Source: Bradyrhizobium sp. BRP22
Lineage (GTDB): Bacteria > Pseudomonadota > Alphaproteobacteria > Rhizobiales > Xanthobacteraceae
Length of the DNA stretch: 64,000 nt
NCBI RefSeq assembly: GCF_020194175.1
Contig: NZ_JADYVX010000015.1
Span: 62,001 to 126,000 of the forward strand
Direction: 5' to 3'
Below the pieces are notes generated by a model. That model was given only the letters and a program-made list of their open reading frames with translations, had not been told where the DNA came from and ran no database searches. Position 1 is the first letter of the stretch. The number at the start of each line of letters is the position of its first letter. A program made the position numbers and the translations under genes. Shown one piece after another: positions 1 to 7,747 of this stretch.

Positions 1-56
1 TTGGCGCGTTTTCTCGACGCGAACCGGTACCCACTTCGCTGGAAAACGCTTTGGAA
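1..56. repeat. Partial copy of dispersed palindromic repeat (family R1)
   Basis: This stretch matches one half of the element seen whole at 41664-41764 (reverse orientation), with the shared core GCGAACCGGTAYCCACTTCGCT and the GAAAACGCT end. It is cut by the window start. An open frame runs through it into the histidine kinase gene, but that is coincidental. Confidence 0.75.
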
Positions 57-72
57 GCCGCGGAGTGATCGC

Positions 73-1443
73 ATGCGCCTGGTGCTCCAGCTCGTCGCCC
101 GTCTGCTCGTCATCGTCATCTTGTGTCTGGGAGGCGCGACCGTTTGGGCGACGATCGACGCTTATCAGAGCGTCGACCGCGCCACGGCTGCATCCGCCGA
201 GCGCGTCTCGCAGGCGCTGGAGGCGCTGTACTGGCGCGAATTGCTGCTGCGCGGCAACAGGACACGCGAGCACCTTTTGCCCTTGCCGGAATGGCGCACC
301 ACCCAGACCATGAGCCTGATTTCGCCCGGCGTCTGCGTCCAGTTTGAGCCGAAGGGCGAGTTCGAGAATCCGCTCTGCGGCCAGAGCAAGGGGATCGGCG
401 CATCGCCACCACACTGGTTTGCCGCCGCCGTGGAGACATTCCTTGGCGGCCACGCCGCGGTGGCCCGACCGATCAGTGCGCGCTCGGTCACTGCGGGCAC
501 GGTCTCGGCTATCGCCGATCCCGACGCCGCGATCTCGCTCGCCTGGCAGCACATCCTCGATAACGTCCACGTCGCGCTGCTGATGGCGGTGGCCATCGCC
601 TTGCTCGCCTCGCTCGCGATCGCGCATGCGCTGGCTCCCGCGCAATCGATCGTTGCCGCACTGCAGCGCATGGCGCATGGCCAATACCGGACATCGCTTC
701 CGCGCTTCCGATCGATGGAACTTGCCATGATCGGGCAAGCGGTCAGCGAGCTCGGCGATCGCCTCGCGCAGGCCAGGGAAGAACGGGCCCTCCTGACCCG
801 CCGGCTGCTTGAAATCCGCAGCGACGAACGGCGCGTCCTCGCGCGCGAACTGCACGATGAGTTCGGGCAGAACCTGTCGGCGATTCTCGCTTTCGCCAAC
901 ACCATCGAAGCGGCCAGCGCGAAGCAGCAGGACCGAGGCGATGTCGCGCAGGATGCGCGGATGATCTCGCAGGCCACGCTGCACATCATGGCCTGCCTGC
1001 GCGGCACCCTGAACCGGTTGCGCCACCCGCCCGCCGAGGAACTCGGGCTGGAGGCGAGCCTCATCAATCTGGTTGATAGCTGGCGATCGCAGAATGCGAC
1101 GCAGCCGATGATCCAGCTCGACCTCAAGGGCGATTTCGCCGACGTGCGAGGCACCGTCGCCGCAACCGCCTACCGTGTGGCCCAGGAATGCCTGACCAAC
1201 TCGTTGCGCCACGGTGCGGCGCGCGAGATCGTGCTCCGGATCGAGCGGCGGACGGGCGTGGAGAATGCGCTGCTGGTCCGCGTCGAGGATGACGGCGGCG
1301 GCGATGCCGCCAAGGTGGCGCAGTCTGCGGGCTTCGGCCTGATCGGAGTACGCGAGCGCGTAACCGCTCTTGGCGGCTCGCTGTCGATCGCGCGCGCAAG
1401 GCGCGGTCTGAGCGTCGCCGCCATGATCCCGCTTGCCGCCTGA
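73..1443 (+). CDS. Membrane sensor histidine kinase (NarL/MoxY-type, HisKA_3)
   Basis: A 456-residue sensor kinase that should autophosphorylate and pass phosphate to the regulator encoded next to it. Transmembrane helices lie at about residues 5-25 and 165-187 and flank a periplasmic domain of about 140 residues. A short HAMP-like linker follows. The H-box ARELHDEFGQ (His about 261) is of the HisKA_3 type. The ATPase domain has an N-box around Asn 376 and a GFGLIGVRER G-box. The architecture resembles MoxY/LapD-type sensors, but the ligand is unknown. The ATG at 73 is chosen because GGAG lies 8 nt upstream and the earlier in-frame sequence is a dispersed repeat. The stop overlaps the next start by 1 nt. 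Confidence 0.9.
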   Translation: MRLVLQLVARLLVIVILCLGGATVWATIDAYQSVDRATAASAERVSQALEALYWRELLLRGNRTREHLLPLPEWRTTQTMSLISPGVCVQFEPKGEFENPLCGQSKGIGASPPHWFAAAVETFLGGHAAVARPISARSVTAGTVSAIADPDAAISLAWQHILDNVHVALLMAVAIALLASLAIAHALAPAQSIVAALQRMAHGQYRTSLPRFRSMELAMIGQAVSELGDRLAQAREERALLTRRLLEIRSDERRVLARELHDEFGQNLSAILAFANTIEAASAKQQDRGDVAQDARMISQATLHIMACLRGTLNRLRHPPAEELGLEASLINLVDSWRSQNATQPMIQLDLKGDFADVRGTVAATAYRVAQECLTNSLRHGAAREIVLRIERRTGVENALLVRVEDDGGGDAAKVAQSAGFGLIGVRERVTALGGSLSIARARRGLSVAAMIPLAA

Positions 1444-2096
1444 TGCCGGCGTCGCAGACCAGCGGCATTTCGATCCTGCTTGTCGACGACCATCCCGTGG
1501 TCCGGCAAGGCTACCGGCGCGTCCTGGAGCATCAAGGCGACTTCCGCGTCGTCGCCGAAGCCGACAATGCCGCCGACGCCTATCGCGCATTCAAGGCATA
1601 CGCTCCTGACGTTGTCGTACTGGATATATCGATGCCGGGAGCGAGCGGCCTCGAGGCGATCCGCAACATCCGGCAGCGCGACCCGACCGCGCACATTCTC
1701 GTCTTCAGCATGCATAGCGAGGCGGCGCTGGTGAAGGCGGCCTTCGGCGCCGGGGCGAGCGGCTATGTCACCAAGAGCAATGAACCAACCGTGCTGATCG
1801 GGGCGATCCGTTCCGTTGCGCGCGGCGAACATGCGATGAGCGACGACATCGCCCATGTCCTGGCGATGGAAAGCCTGACGCCTTCAGGGTCCGTCCTTGA
1901 CCAATTGGGAGAACGGGAGATCGAGATCCTGCGGCAACTGGCTGCCGGCTCGACCACGGAGGAGATTGCCGCAAACCTCAATCTCAGCACGAAGACAGTT
2001 CAAAACTATCACTATCTGATCAAGACCAAGACCGGGATGCGGACCGATGCGCAACTCGTTCGCCTTGCCGTCGAGTGCGGATTGACCAGCCTGTAG
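1443..2096 (+). CDS. LuxR/NarL-family response regulator
   Basis: A 217-residue DNA-binding response regulator, the cognate partner of the upstream kinase (TGATG overlap, so translationally coupled). The receiver domain covers residues 10-125, with acidic residues Asp 15/16, phospho-acceptor Asp 61 in VVVLDISMPG and a conserved Lys in VTKSNE. The C-terminal LuxR-type helix-turn-helix (about 152-210) contains the typical LGEREIEILRQLAAG and LSTKTVQNY segments. No target operon is adjacent, so its regulon cannot be read from this window. Confidence 0.93.
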   Translation: MPASQTSGISILLVDDHPVVRQGYRRVLEHQGDFRVVAEADNAADAYRAFKAYAPDVVVLDISMPGASGLEAIRNIRQRDPTAHILVFSMHSEAALVKAAFGAGASGYVTKSNEPTVLIGAIRSVARGEHAMSDDIAHVLAMESLTPSGSVLDQLGEREIEILRQLAAGSTTEEIAANLNLSTKTVQNYHYLIKTKTGMRTDAQLVRLAVECGLTSL

Positions 2097-2139
2097 AACA
2101 GGCAATCTATCGCGCGATGTGGGAGCATGGGTGGCTGCC

Positions 2140-2240
2140 GTCATCGCCTGGCTTGACCGGGCGATCCAGTATTCCACAGACGCCAGTGCTTGAACCAAGG
2201 GGCCGCGGCGTACTGGATTCCTGCCTTCGCGGGGAATGAC
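2140..2240. repeat. Dispersed intergenic palindromic repeat (family R5)
   Basis: It starts GTCATCGCCTGGCTTGACCG and ends with CTTCGCGGGGAATGAC; the ends are imperfectly complementary. Related copies are at 54051-54150 and, as a tail only, near 37920-37957. It lies in the 313-nt gap between the response regulator and purB; the rest of that gap (2241-2409) should hold the purB promoter, but no convincing -35/-10 pair was found. Confidence 0.75.
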
Positions 2241-2409
2241 AGGACTTCGTGGATCAGATCCATCCGCTCGCACGCCGAGAGTCCCATTTTCCTCATCCGG
2301 AAGGCTGGAATCGGTGGCCTCTACGGGATCGATTTGCTAAAGCACGGCGTAAAAACAAACCGGCTGGGAGTCGCTTGGCGAACCCGCCCTGCACGTTCCG
2401 GAGTTTTCG

Positions 2410-3717
2410 ATGATCCCCCGCTATACCCGTCCCGAGATGGCCGCGATCTGGGAGCCGCAGACCCGCTTCAAGATCTGGTTCGAGATCGAGGCGCATGCGG
2501 CCGACGCGCTGGCGGAACTCGGTGTCATTCCGAAAGAGGCGGCAAAGACGATCTGGGCCAAGGGCCGGGACGCAACCTTCGACGTCGCGCGGATCGACGA
2601 GATCGAGCGCGAGACCAAGCACGACGTCATCGCCTTCCTCACTCACCTCGCCGAGATCGTCGGTCCCGAGGCGCGCTTCGTGCACCAGGGCATGACGTCC
2701 TCCGACGTACTCGACACCTGCCTCAACGTGCAGCTCACCCGCGCCGCGGACCTCCTGCTCGCCGATATCGACAAGGTCCTGGCCGCGCTGAAGAAGCGTG
2801 CCTTCGAGCACAAGATGACGCCGACCATCGGCCGCTCCCACGGCATCCACGCCGAACCCGTGACCTTCGGCCTCAAGCTCGCTTACGCCTATGCGGAATT
2901 CTCCCGTGCCCGCGCCCGGCTCGTCGCCGCCCGCAAGGACGTCGCAACCTGCGCGATCTCCGGCGCGGTCGGCACTTTTGCGCAGATCGACCCGCGCGTC
3001 GAAGAGCATGTCGCGAAGGCGATGGGACTCGAGCCGGAGCCGATCTCGACCCAGGTGATCCCGCGCGATCGCCATGCGATGTATTTCGCGACGCTGGCCG
3101 TGATCGCCGCCTCCATCGAGCGCCTTGCGGTCGAAATCCGTCACCTGCAGCGCACCGAGGTGCTGGAAGCCGAGGAGTTCTTCTCGGAAGGGCAAAAGGG
3201 TTCGTCGGCGATGCCGCACAAGCGCAACCCGGTGCTGTCGGAGAACCTCTCCGGCCTGTCGCGGATGGTGCGGGCCTACGCAGTGCCCGCGCTCGAGAAC
3301 GTCGTGCTCTGGCACGAGCGCGACATCTCGCATTCCTCCGCCGAGCGCATGATGGGCCCGGACGCCACCGTGACACTCGACTTCGCGCTGGTCCGCCTCG
3401 CCGGCCTGATCGAGAAGCTCTTGGTCTATCCGCAGAACATGCAGAAGAATCTCGATCGGCTCGGCGGTCTGGTGCATTCGCAGCGGGTTCTGATCGCGCT
3501 GACGCAAAAGGGCGCCAGCCGCGAGGACGCCTACAAATTCGTGCAGCGCAACGCCATGCCGGTCTGGCGCGGCGAAGGCGATTTCCTGACGCTGCTGAAG
3601 AAAGACGCGGACGTGAGGAAGTATCTCAGCGAGGCCGAACTCGAGGAGCAGTTCGACCTCGGCTATCACCTCAAGCACGTCGACACGATCTTCAGGCGCG
3701 TGTTCGGCGAAGCCTGA
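2410..3717 (+). CDS. purB: Adenylosuccinate lyase
   Basis: A 435-residue fumarase/aspartase-superfamily enzyme that releases fumarate from SAICAR and from adenylosuccinate, so it acts twice in purine synthesis. The lyase signature SSAMPHKRNP is at residues 265-274, with the catalytic flexible-loop serine in it. TSSDV (96-100) and the GRSHGIHAEP histidines (about 144-147) are also present. Length is normal for the short bacterial PurB class. GGAG sits 8 nt before the ATG. It stands alone here, about 17 kb from the other pur genes. Confidence 0.97.
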   Translation: MIPRYTRPEMAAIWEPQTRFKIWFEIEAHAADALAELGVIPKEAAKTIWAKGRDATFDVARIDEIERETKHDVIAFLTHLAEIVGPEARFVHQGMTSSDVLDTCLNVQLTRAADLLLADIDKVLAALKKRAFEHKMTPTIGRSHGIHAEPVTFGLKLAYAYAEFSRARARLVAARKDVATCAISGAVGTFAQIDPRVEEHVAKAMGLEPEPISTQVIPRDRHAMYFATLAVIAASIERLAVEIRHLQRTEVLEAEEFFSEGQKGSSAMPHKRNPVLSENLSGLSRMVRAYAVPALENVVLWHERDISHSSAERMMGPDATVTLDFALVRLAGLIEKLLVYPQNMQKNLDRLGGLVHSQRVLIALTQKGASREDAYKFVQRNAMPVWRGEGDFLTLLKKDADVRKYLSEAELEEQFDLGYHLKHVDTIFRRVFGEA

Positions 3718-3888
3718 GCGGCAGCGAGTCCACTCGGGTGCTTGCCGCGTTGCAGCGAGCTGCTCCGGTGGCCCTCCGATCCGATGAAGGCGATGGCAAT
3801 CACTATAAGGCCTTCACCCGCGTCCCAAACGCCGGCGTCGCCCTCAAATCAACTGAATCGTAACGCTGGAATGGGATAAGGTGGAACC

Positions 3889-4674
3889 GTGGCAGCTCCC
3901 CCAACCATTCTGGTATTCGATTCCGGCCTTGGCGGGCTCACGGTGTTGCGCGAGATCGTGCGCGCCCGGCCCGACGCGCATTTCGTCTATGTCGCCGACG
4001 ACGCGTTCTTTCCCTATGGCCACCACGGCGAGGCGGAGATCATCGCACGCGTGGTGCCGCTGGTCGGCGACTTGATCACGAGCCACGCGCCCGACCTGGT
4101 CGTGATCGCCTGCAATACCGCCTCCACGCTCGTCATGTCACACCTGCGTGACGCTTATGACCTGCCTTTCGTCGGGACCGTGCCCGCGATCAAGCCGGCC
4201 TGCGCCAGTTCGAAGACCAAGCGCGTGTCCGTGTTGGGCACCAAGGGCACGGTCAAGCGCGAATATACGCGCAAGCTGATCCATGATTTCGGGCAGGGCT
4301 GCGAGGTGACGTTGGTCGGCTCGGGCGAGCTCGCTTCGCTGGCGGAGGCGGCGCTGAGCGGCCAGGAGGTCAGCGACGCCGCGATCGCCGCTGAACTCGA
4401 GCCCTGTTTTGTCGACGGCGCGGCCCGCACCGACACCGTGGTGCTCGCCTGCACGCACTACCCCTTGCTGCTGGATCGGCTGGTGAGGCTCGCGCCATGG
4501 CCGGTCGACTGGATCGACCCGGCACCCGCCATCGCGCGCCGCGTTTCCGATCTGCTCGGCCCGCCCGGCGATGTCAGAGACGAGGCCGGCCCTGAAATGC
4601 TTTTCACTTCCAACCGTCCGCATTTGCGGAGCCGCGCGCTGATGCCGTTTTTCGGCGGCCGGATCCCGGCCTGA
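3889..4674 (+). CDS. murI: Glutamate racemase
   Basis: A 261-residue cofactor-independent racemase supplying D-glutamate for peptidoglycan. The two catalytic cysteines are visible: Cys 75 in VIACNTAST and Cys 188 in VLACTHYPLL. The N-terminal FDSGLGGLTVL motif supplies the conserved Asp 11. The start is GTG, preceded by an AAGG-type ribosome site; no better ATG precedes the FDSGLGG motif. It lies 171 nt downstream of purB on the same strand. Confidence 0.95.
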   Translation: MAAPPTILVFDSGLGGLTVLREIVRARPDAHFVYVADDAFFPYGHHGEAEIIARVVPLVGDLITSHAPDLVVIACNTASTLVMSHLRDAYDLPFVGTVPAIKPACASSKTKRVSVLGTKGTVKREYTRKLIHDFGQGCEVTLVGSGELASLAEAALSGQEVSDAAIAAELEPCFVDGAARTDTVVLACTHYPLLLDRLVRLAPWPVDWIDPAPAIARRVSDLLGPPGDVRDEAGPEMLFTSNRPHLRSRALMPFFGGRIPA

Positions 4675-4739
4675 ACTTTCCGCCGCCATACGGCGCTGAT
4701 AGTTTTGGCGGGCACGCGCACGTTCAACGGAGTTCTGCA

Positions 4740-5516
4740 TTGACCTCCACGACGCCAACTCCCCTCAACCGGCTGCGACAGCAATGGCGAGAGAAGCGCC
4801 CAACCTTCGGCGCGATTGCCACCATCCCGAGCATCCAGACCGTGCAGATCATGGCGCAGTCGCTCGACTGGATCATCGTCGACCTCGAGCATGGGCCGAT
4901 CGATCTTGGCACCGCGCATGCGATGATCGTGGCAACCTCGGGCACATCATGCGTGCCGATGGCGCGAATTGCGGCCAACGAGCCCTGGCTCGCCAAGGCG
5001 CCGATGGACATCGGCGCGCTCGGCATCAATTTCCCGATGATCTGCAGCGGCGCTGAGGCCGAGAAGGCCGCGCGCAGCGTGCGTTATCCGCCTAAGGGCG
5101 ACAGGCTGTGGGGCCCGTTCCACGCGCCGTTGCGCTGGGGCGTCTCGATGGCGGATTACATGGCCACTGCCGATGACGACATGATCTGCATGATCACGAT
5201 CGAGCATGTCGAGGCGGTCGAGCGGATCGACGAGATCATGGCCACCCCCGGCATCGACGTCGCCGTGATCGGCCCCGGCGACCTTGCCACCTCCATCAAC
5301 AAACGCGGCCTCCCCGACGATCCCGAAGTGCAGGCGCTGATGCAGCGCGCCGAGGAAGGTATCCTCAAGAGCGGTGTGCCGATCGGCGGGGTAGCGCGGT
5401 CCGCCGAGCAGGCCAACGCCATGATCGAACGCGGCTATGTCGCGCTCGCCCTCGGCTTCGACTGGTCGCTGCTCCAGCGCGGCATCGCCGCGGCTTTTGC
5501 GGGCATCAAGCGCTAG
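4740..5516 (+). CDS. HpcH/HpaI-type class II aldolase
   Basis: A 258-residue TIM-barrel aldolase/citrate-lyase-family protein, probably cleaving or forming a 2-keto-3-deoxy or 4-hydroxy-2-oxo acid with a divalent metal. Family motifs are WIIVDLEHGP near residue 40, a GALGINFPMI segment, and the metal-ligand region ITIEHVEAVERIDEI followed by GIDVAVIGPGDLA. The exact substrate cannot be read from sequence. The start appears to be TTG at 4740, with GGAG about 8 nt upstream. A degraded cupin gene follows directly. Confidence 0.85.
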   Translation: MTSTTPTPLNRLRQQWREKRPTFGAIATIPSIQTVQIMAQSLDWIIVDLEHGPIDLGTAHAMIVATSGTSCVPMARIAANEPWLAKAPMDIGALGINFPMICSGAEAEKAARSVRYPPKGDRLWGPFHAPLRWGVSMADYMATADDDMICMITIEHVEAVERIDEIMATPGIDVAVIGPGDLATSINKRGLPDDPEVQALMQRAEEGILKSGVPIGGVARSAEQANAMIERGYVALALGFDWSLLQRGIAAAFAGIKR

Positions 5517-5522
5517 CATTGC

Positions 5523-5670
5523 TTCGCGTCCCGCGAGCACACTGCAAGGTTCCTCCCGGCGGGCGGTGCGGCGGGACGCCACACCCATCCCGGCGCCGAA
5601 ACCGGCTATGTGCTGCGTGGGCCATCCGCGATACGAAGACAGGCGAGCCGCTGGCCAAGCCGGCATCCTG
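5523..5670 (+). pseudogene. Eroded cupin-domain gene (remnant)
   Basis: One frame reads GRHTHPGAETGYVLRG (5574-5621), the metal-binding cupin motif 1. Immediately after it, in a different frame, 5626-5670 reads AIRDTKTGEPLAKPAS and a stop, which looks like the usual C-terminal tail of small cupins. The middle of the beta-barrel, about 45-50 codons, is missing and no start codon is present. This is best read as a deleted, frameshifted cupin that once followed the aldolase. Confidence 0.6.
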
Positions 5671-5855
5671 AAGCGCGATGACATCCCAGATCGTCGTTTC
5701 GCTTTAGTTCCTTGTTTTCGCGCGATCTTTCGCGATCATGCGCCAGAACCTACCGGCGGCAAGGCCGTTGGTTCATGCTCGGTTCAGGCCTGCCGAGCGG
5801 ATATTCCGCCTGGCCAGCCCTCTGATTGTTGAATGCAGGACCATCCGGCGGAGTA
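5671..5855. other. Intergenic stretch without recognisable gene
   Basis: Together with the cupin remnant this makes a gap of about 340 nt. It contains a GC-rich near-palindrome TCGCGCGATCTTTCGCGA around 5718-5737, but no clear promoter, terminator or RNA gene. Confidence 0.5.
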
Positions 5856-6629
5856 ATGCGCGGAACAGCTCGAAAAATCTCAGTCCCGCGCTGTTTCATC
5901 GCCGACCTGATGCATGCGTCGCTCGACATCCCCTTCGTGTCGCTCACGCGCCTCCTGAACGTCCAGGATCTGGTGAAAGCCCGCGCGGCGCTTGCCCGGC
6001 CACCCGGCTGGGCTGCGACTTTCGTGAAAGCCTTTGCGCTGGTGGCGAAGGACGAGCCGGTGCTGCGCACGCTCTACGTCAAATGGCCGTCGCCGGGTTT
6101 CTATGAGCTGCCGCGCAGCGTCGCGAGCGTCGCCATCGCCCGGGTCGTAGAGGGCGAGAGTTGCGTGCTGCCGCAAAAGATCAGCACTCCGGAGGCCAAG
6201 CCGCTCGCCGAGATCGACGCCCTGATCCAGCACGCCAAACAGGCGCCGGTCGAGGAGGTGGCGGCGTTCAGAAAGGCGCTGCGGGCCACCCGCCTGCCGC
6301 TGCCGCTGCGCCGCCTGATCTGGTGGATCGGGCTGAATCACGGACGCCAGCGCGCCAATTACTTCGGCAGCTTTTCCGTGACGTCGGTAGCGGCCATCGG
6401 TCCGGGGGAACTCCACGCCCTGACCCCAGGACCGTTCGTTCTCAGCTACGGCATGGAGGCCGACGGGACCATCAGCGTGGTGCTACGCTGGGACCACCGA
6501 GTTACCGACGCCGCCCTCATCGCCCGGACGCTGTGCCGGCTGGAACAGGTGCTGAACACCGAGATAGCCGCGGAATTGCGGGCCGATCGGGAGCAAGCCG
6601 AACGTCCAGTCCGGGCGATTGCGACCTGA
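5856..6629 (+). CDS. 2-oxoacid dehydrogenase acyltransferase-like protein
   Basis: A 257-residue protein resembling a free-standing CoA-dependent acyltransferase (E2 catalytic) domain. The C-terminal WDHRVTDAAL resembles the active-site DHRxxDG motif of E2 and chloramphenicol acetyltransferases, with the His kept and Gly replaced by Ala. It has no lipoyl domain or E3-binding domain, so it is not a normal E2 subunit. The acyl substrate is unknown. The ATG at 5856 has GGAG very close (2 nt); an upstream TTG at 5826 is possible. No E1 or E3 gene is nearby. Confidence 0.7.
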   Translation: MRGTARKISVPRCFIADLMHASLDIPFVSLTRLLNVQDLVKARAALARPPGWAATFVKAFALVAKDEPVLRTLYVKWPSPGFYELPRSVASVAIARVVEGESCVLPQKISTPEAKPLAEIDALIQHAKQAPVEEVAAFRKALRATRLPLPLRRLIWWIGLNHGRQRANYFGSFSVTSVAAIGPGELHALTPGPFVLSYGMEADGTISVVLRWDHRVTDAALIARTLCRLEQVLNTEIAAELRADREQAERPVRAIAT

Positions 6630-6637
6630 CCGCGCCA

Positions 6638-6736
6638 GAGCTTCGGTTCTGATTGAATCAAGAACCCGAGCTCTGGATTCTCGTTTTGACACGTTTCCTT
6701 CACGCGAGCCGGTATCCACGTCGCCCGAAAACGCTG
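6638..6736. repeat. Dispersed palindromic repeat (family R1)
   Basis: About 99 bp, in reverse orientation relative to the copy at 41664-41764. It shares GGTTCTGATTGAATCA, CGTTTTGACRCGTTT and the GAAAACGCT end. It begins just after the acyltransferase-like gene. Confidence 0.8.
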
Positions 6737-6755
6737 TGAAAAGCCACCTCTTTCG

Positions 6756-6784
6756 TTGACAGAATGGCCCGCTTTCCCCTAAAA
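6756..6784 (+). promoter_or_regulatory. Candidate rpsD promoter
   Basis: A consensus -35 TTGACA (6756-6761) is followed after 17 nt by CTAAAA (6779-6784) as a weak -10. It sits just beyond the repeat and would give an rpsD leader of about 150 nt. Confidence 0.45.
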
Positions 6785-6792
6785 GCCCCCTG

Positions 6793-6941
6793 CTCGCGGG
6801 CCGGTTTCGGCCCGCGAAGCGTTTCGCGACCCGTGGTTCGTCCCCGAGCTTTCGAGGCGGATCTGTCGGTACCGGGCCCCAAGGCCGGGTACACAGGAGG
6901 GCGCGTCTCCTCAAACCCAACTTTGACCTGAAGAGGACGCG
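6793..6941 (+). promoter_or_regulatory. Structured 5' leader of rpsD
   Basis: The leader holds several hairpins: GCGGGCC/GGCCCGC around 6797-6814, GTACCGGGCC/GGCCGGGTAC (6869-6878 with 6883-6892, one mismatch) and AGGAG/CTCCT (6895-6899 with 6907-6911). The last two are close to, but not over, the true ribosome site AAGAGGA (6931-6937). S4 is an autoregulator of its own mRNA in other bacteria, so autogenous control is a reasonable inference. Confidence 0.45.
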
Positions 6942-7559
6942 ATGACAAAGCGCAGTGAGGCGAAATACAAGATCGATCGCCGCATGGGCCAGAATATCTG
7001 GGGCCGCCCGAAGAGCCCCGTGAACCGCAGGGAATACGGCCCCGGCCAGCATGGCCAGCGCCGCAAGGGCAAGCTCTCCGACTTCGGCGTGCAGCTCCGC
7101 GCCAAGCAGAAGCTCAAGGGCTACTACGCCAACATCTCCGAGCGCCAGTTCCACGCCTTCTATGTCGAGGCCGGCCGGCTAAAGGGCGACACCGGTGAGA
7201 ACCTGATCGGCCTGCTCGAGCGCCGTCTCGACACCGTGGTCTACCGTGCCAAGTTCGTGCCCACGATGTTCGCCGCGCGCCAGTTCATCAACCACGGCCA
7301 CATCAAGGTGAACGGCCGCCGCGTCAACATCGGCAGCTATATGCTGAAGGTGGGCGACGTCATCGAGGTCAAGGAAGCCTCCAAGCAGCTCGTGACCGTG
7401 CTGGAAGCCTCGCAGCTTCCCGAGCGCGACGTGCCCGACTTCATCGAAGTCGATCACTCCAAGATGACCGCAAAATTCATCCGCGTTCCGGGCCTGTCCG
7501 ATGTGCCGTTCCCGGTGCAGATGGAACCGCATCTGATCGTCGAATTCTATTCGCGCTGA
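6942..7559 (+). CDS. rpsD: Small ribosomal subunit protein uS4
   Basis: A 205-residue primary 16S rRNA-binding protein that nucleates assembly of the 30S body. The N-terminal region MTKRSEAKYKIDRRMGQNIW and the S4 RNA-binding domain (about residues 94-155, RLDTVVYRAKFVPT...FINHGHIKVNG) are intact. Length is standard. The gene is monocistronic, with its own candidate promoter, a structured leader and a strong terminator right after the stop, unlike the alpha-operon location in enterobacteria. Confidence 0.98.
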   Translation: MTKRSEAKYKIDRRMGQNIWGRPKSPVNRREYGPGQHGQRRKGKLSDFGVQLRAKQKLKGYYANISERQFHAFYVEAGRLKGDTGENLIGLLERRLDTVVYRAKFVPTMFAARQFINHGHIKVNGRRVNIGSYMLKVGDVIEVKEASKQLVTVLEASQLPERDVPDFIEVDHSKMTAKFIRVPGLSDVPFPVQMEPHLIVEFYSR

Positions 7560-7585
7560 TCGGACGCAGAGTTCGAGATATCGAA

Positions 7586-7614
7586 GGCCCCGGTTTGTCC
7601 GGGGCCTTTTTGTT
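7586..7614 (+). terminator. Rho-independent terminator of rpsD
   Basis: GGCCCCGG-TTTG-TCCGGGGCC forms a strong stem followed by TTTTTGTTTG, starting 27 nt after the rpsD stop. Confidence 0.93.
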
Positions 7615-7635
7615 TGATTAACGTCGCTTCGTTTT

Positions 7636-7722
7636 CGTCATGGCCGGGCTTGTCCCCGGCATCCATGACCTTATGGTCATCGCGCAACGAAGAACGTGGA
7701 TGGCCAGGAACGCCCCGGCATG
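7636..7722. repeat. Dispersed intergenic palindromic repeat
   Basis: It reads CGTCATGGCCGGGCTTGTCC at the left and GGAACGCCCCGGCATGA at the right, an imperfect inverted pair of the type scattered through this window. It lies between the rpsD terminator and the aldolase gene. Confidence 0.65.
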
Positions 7723-7747
7723 AAGCGGTCAATCAAAGAGAAAGTCC

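Noticed and set aside
2190..3863. A 557-codon plus-strand frame over purB
   Set aside because: Arg-rich translation in the wrong frame. It begins inside a repeat and covers the well-supported purB.
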